A stretch of DNA of 64,000 bases. Origin: CAWAVN01 sp963825075. Its GTDB lineage: Bacteria; Planctomycetota; Planctomycetia; Planctomycetales; Planctomycetaceae. The stretch's first letter is position 1. Each line of letters opens with the position of its first letter. The notes under the pieces were generated by a model, which worked only from the letters and a program-made list of their open reading frames with translations, had not been told where the DNA came from and ran no database searches. Where the stretch lies: NCBI GenBank assembly GCA_963825075.1, contig CAWGRX010000002.1:1-64000 (forward strand). Reading direction: 5' to 3'. Below, piece by piece: positions 61,483 through 64,000 of this stretch. The translations under genes and the position numbers were made by a program.

Positions 61483-62040
61483 ATGTCGAAGGACGGACAC
61501 CAGGACGCGTTTCGATTGGGATTTTTGACGGAGATTCGCATTGCCGAGCGGGGCTTTGTGGGCGGACTGTTGGTCACAAATCATTTGGGGCGACCGTTGG
61601 AATTCCAATGCACCGCCCCGGTTAAGCCCAACCGCACGCAGGAAATTCTCTACGGCCCCACGCTGGTGACGTTTTTGCTCGCGGAATTGATCGGCCGGAC
61701 GCTGGTGGAAAAAATCGGCGTCAAACCGCATTTGGTCTTGGTGGAACGGCCGGACTTATTGGAACTCCGCCGCCACGTGAATGTCCCCGTCGCCTGCCTC
61801 CAGGAAGATGATCGGCCCGCAACGCCGGGTGTGCGGTTGGGCCGGCAGTTCGTGGTTTCGCATCGCGAGTTTGTAGGCGACGATACACCGATCTCGCAGG
61901 GGGCACCCTACATCACCGCTGATGCCGACTTGAGCGAACCCTTCCAGCGCGTCCGCGACGCCCTGCACGAAGCCCTGGGCACCGCCAACCAAAATCCCGC
62001 CCCCGTTGTTATGAATCCACCGAACTCCGAAGCCGCGTGA
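61483..62040 (+). CDS. Hypothetical protein
   Basis: 185 residues; AGTAAGGG upstream of the ATG. N-terminal half looks like an alpha/beta domain (LGFLTEIRIAERGFVGGLLV, LEFQCTAPVKPNRTQEILYG, LVTFLLAELIGRTLVEKI). C-terminal half with VACLQEDDRPATPGVRLGRQ and a Pro/Asn-rich end. No membrane segment. Family not recognised. Cotranscription with the thiolase is possible (132-base gap). Confidence 0.7.
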   Translation: MSKDGHQDAFRLGFLTEIRIAERGFVGGLLVTNHLGRPLEFQCTAPVKPNRTQEILYGPTLVTFLLAELIGRTLVEKIGVKPHLVLVERPDLLELRRHVNVPVACLQEDDRPATPGVRLGRQFVVSHREFVGDDTPISQGAPYITADADLSEPFQRVRDALHEALGTANQNPAPVVMNPPNSEAA

Positions 62041-62054
62041 ATTGGATTGTTCCC

Positions 62055-62222
62055 TAGCCCGAAGCGCCAGTTTTCAAGTTGCGCAGTTTTAGCCACGAAG
62101 AGATCCTTGGGCTTACGCCCAAGGCTACATGCTGCCATCGCTTCGCGATTCCGGAAATGCGCAACTTCAAAAATCGCAAGGGAGGGACACCGCCATGTTT
62201 CCCTCCCTTGCGCTTCGGGCTA
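62055..62222. repeat. Interspersed repeat family C, copy 2, with nested hairpins
   Basis: TAGCCCGAAGCGC (62055-62067) inverted at 62210-62222. Inside: CCTTGGGC/GCCCAAGG hairpin (62105-62124) and a perfect 13-base stem CGCAAGGGAGGGA (62175-62187) with TCCCTCCCTTGCG (62200-62212). Same end motif as 11108-11165. Confidence 0.75.
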
Positions 62223-62245
62223 CATTTTCACTGTAGGATGTCGCC

Positions 62246-64000
62246 ATGCATGTTTCGCCGCGTACCACGGATTGGGATGCCTTGGATTCGGAGGCCCCGG
62301 CTTCGGGAATACCTGTGCACCTGCCGGAGCCGGAATGCCGATCGCTGCCGTTGGAACTCTCGGTCGGGATTTACGCGGCCGGTTTGAACGGAGCCTTGAC
62401 CCGCTGGCCAACGGTCGAACCGGACGGCGTTTCGCTGATCGAGAAGGTTTCGCTCCTCCCGCGATGGCGGCCGCATCAGCCGCGAGTGAAAACGTTCGGT
62501 TTGACCTTTCCCGACGGATTGGAGTTCCTGCCGCCCAAGCCGGAACCGGGAGAGACGGAGGACCTCAAACCGATCGCTCCGCCCAAGCCGAACCCCCAGG
62601 AAGGCCAGGCGAAACCGAAAAAAGTCACCCGCCTCAAACCGCCGGAGGATGCTCTGTCGCTCGAAGATCGGCTGTTTTACGTTCTGCAGCCGCCCTTGGA
62701 AAGTTGGCTGGCGGGGCAGGAATTGATTATGCCCTTCGAGCCGTTTCCCTATCAATACGAAGGCATCGCTTGGCTGTTCTCCAAGAAGGCGGCCCTCCTT
62801 GCCGATGAAATGGGCCTGGGCAAGACGATGCAGACCATCACCGGCATTCGCCTGTTGCTCCGTAGCGGCCAGGTCCGGCGGGTGCTCTTGATCTGTCCGA
62901 AACCCTTGATCCCGAATTGGCAGCGGGAGTTCAAAGCCTGGTCCGAAGAACTGCCCGTCGTCACCATCGAAGGACATTGGTCCCGCCGGCAGATGCTTTG
63001 GAAAATCCCCGGCGTTCCGCTCCGGCTGGTCAATTACGAAACCTTCGTCCGCGACTTCGAAGCCATGCCCGAAGAGGACCGGCCGAAGTTCGACCTGTTA
63101 GTGCTCGATGAAGCCCAGCGGATCAAGAACCGCGACTCCCGCACCGCCCAGACCGTGCGAAACGTCGGCCGCCGACGCAGTTGGGCCCTCACCGGCACGC
63201 CCATCGAAAACCGCCCGGAGGAACTCTCGTCGCTGTTTGAGTTCCTGGAAGTCATCCCGCCGCGCAGCGCGCCGGATTTAAGGCAACTCAGCCAACTCGC
63301 GGACATCTACATCCTCCGCCGCACCAAAGACCTCGTGATGAAGGACCTCCCGCCCCGCTTGGATCGCGATGAGTACTTGCCGCTCTCGCCGGCTCAGGCG
63401 CATTCCTATCAGACCGCCGAGAAAGAAGGCGTGGTGCAGCTCAACGACATGGGCGAAGAAGTCACGATTCAGCACGTGTTCGAACTGGTGCTCCGCCTCA
63501 AGCAAATCGCCAACCGCGATCCGGTCACCGGCGACAGTTCCAAGCTGGACCGGCTCGCGGCGGACATGGAAGAAATCGCCTCCAGCGGCGGCAAGGCGAT
63601 CCTCTTCAGCCAATGGACCAAAACGCTCGATTGGCTGAAAGAACAGCTCGACAAACGCCTGGGCGATGCGTGCGGCTCCTTGACCTACCACGGCGGCGTG
63701 CCCACCAAAAAACGCGAACCGATCCTCGCCCAGTTCAAGGAAGACCGGAACTCGCATTTGCTCTTAATGAGCTACGGCACCGGGGCCGTGGGTCTCAATC
63801 TGCAATTCGCGGGCTACGTGTTTCTCTTCGACCGCTGGTGGAACCCGGCCGTCGAGGACCAGGCCATCAACCGCGCCCACCGCATCGGCCAAAAGTCCCA
63901 GGTCATCGTGACCAAGTTCATTTCCAAAGACACCATCGAAGAACGCATCGACAAGGTGCTCCAGGAAAAACGCGAACTCTTCGCGAGCATCCTGGGTGAC
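62246..64000 (+). CDS. SNF2-family DEAD/H-box ATPase (partial, runs off the window)
   Basis: At least 585 residues from ATG at 62246 (MHVSPRTTDWDALDS), with GGAT upstream. About 1-160 is a lineage-specific, Pro-rich N-terminal part. Helicase core: LLADEMGLGKTMQTITGIR (Walker A about 186-196), LVLDEAQRIKNRDSRT (DEAQ box), WALTGTPIENRPEELSSLF, and the C-terminal lobe with LFSQWTKTLDWLKEQL, YGTGAVGLNLQFAG, and WWNPAVEDQAINRAHRIGQ. Family function: ATP-driven DNA translocation in repair or transcription, RapA/HepA-like. The end of the gene is missing, so size and C-terminal domains are unknown. Confidence 0.93.
   Translation, partial: MHVSPRTTDWDALDSEAPASGIPVHLPEPECRSLPLELSVGIYAAGLNGALTRWPTVEPDGVSLIEKVSLLPRWRPHQPRVKTFGLTFPDGLEFLPPKPEPGETEDLKPIAPPKPNPQEGQAKPKKVTRLKPPEDALSLEDRLFYVLQPPLESWLAGQELIMPFEPFPYQYEGIAWLFSKKAALLADEMGLGKTMQTITGIRLLLRSGQVRRVLLICPKPLIPNWQREFKAWSEELPVVTIEGHWSRRQMLWKIPGVPLRLVNYETFVRDFEAMPEEDRPKFDLLVLDEAQRIKNRDSRTAQTVRNVGRRRSWALTGTPIENRPEELSSLFEFLEVIPPRSAPDLRQLSQLADIYILRRTKDLVMKDLPPRLDRDEYLPLSPAQAHSYQTAEKEGVVQLNDMGEEVTIQHVFELVLRLKQIANRDPVTGDSSKLDRLAADMEEIASSGGKAILFSQWTKTLDWLKEQLDKRLGDACGSLTYHGGVPTKKREPILAQFKEDRNSHLLLMSYGTGAVGLNLQFAGYVFLFDRWWNPAVEDQAINRAHRIGQKSQVIVTKFISKDTIEERIDKVLQEKRELFASILGD

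Noticed and set aside
62047..62808. 253-codon frame overlapping the SNF2 start
   Set aside because: The SNF2 frame from 62246 has continuous helicase motifs; the other frame has none and covers a repeat.

Overview
The window looks like chromosomal DNA from a member of the Planctomycetota (class-level guess Planctomycetia). The evidence is a set of families largely tied to that phylum: a propeller/HEAT/cytochrome-c exoprotein with a CVKCH haem motif, a DUF1549/DUF1553 protein with CAQCH, DUF1080 fused to ThuA, a secreted sulfatase, and a giant exoprotein whose N-terminus carries a LEDRTMLS motif of the LEPR-XLL type. The DNA is GC-rich. I saw no rRNA, tRNA, CRISPR array, transposase or phage gene, so this reads as ordinary chromosome with many short interspersed repeats rather than an island.

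Layout. 0-5.3 kb (minus): a DUF2062, PfkB-kinase and ceramidase-like gene set, then a lipoprotein with two thioredoxin folds. 5.6-11 kb (plus): DUF1080-ThuA, an intrinsic terminator, then the NPCBM/propeller/HEAT/cytochrome protein. 11-17 kb (minus): a large MscS-type channel and a membrane-anchored MutS-like ATPase. 17-26 kb: a sodium:solute symporter, two unknown proteins, a sulfatase, an ABC-2 permease and a CNNM/CorC-type protein. 26.3-37.8 kb (minus): one long chemosensory operon in the order [TPR-acidic linker-REC]-unknown-REC-CheW-MCP-CheA/REC-CheW2-unknown-CBS histidine kinase. This matches the pilGHIJ-chpA / cyanobacterial pixGHIJL order but has no CheR or CheB. 38-47.9 kb: a 51-residue small gene with its own terminator, an M16 peptidase, a broken heavy-metal-domain gene, the DUF1549/1553 protein, a PaaK-like AMP-forming ligase, a degenerate HD-GYP protein and an MFS transporter. 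47.9-58.1 kb (minus): one giant exoprotein gene of about 10.2 kb. 58.3-64 kb: an alpha/alpha-toroid prenyltransferase-like protein, a structured orphan terminator region, a thiolase, an unknown protein and a SNF2-family ATPase that runs off the window.

A strong cross-cutting signal is single-base reading-frame breaks. They occur in the cytochrome protein, MutS, CheA, HD-GYP (two), MFS, the heavy-metal gene (four), the giant gene (at least six) and possibly the CNNM gene. In almost every case the protein continues in another frame with a sensible join, so most are probably sequence or assembly errors. Clusters at 40.85-41.13 kb and 55.88-56.35 kb, and a break at a (TC)5 tract near 50.02 kb, deserve a read-level check.

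Functionally the window combines degradation of sulfated or complex sugars outside the cytoplasm (sulfatase, DUF1080, ThuA, cytochrome dehydrogenase, symporter), a surface or motility signalling operon, envelope maintenance (MscS, thioredoxin lipoprotein, CNNM, ABC-2) and very large secreted proteins.
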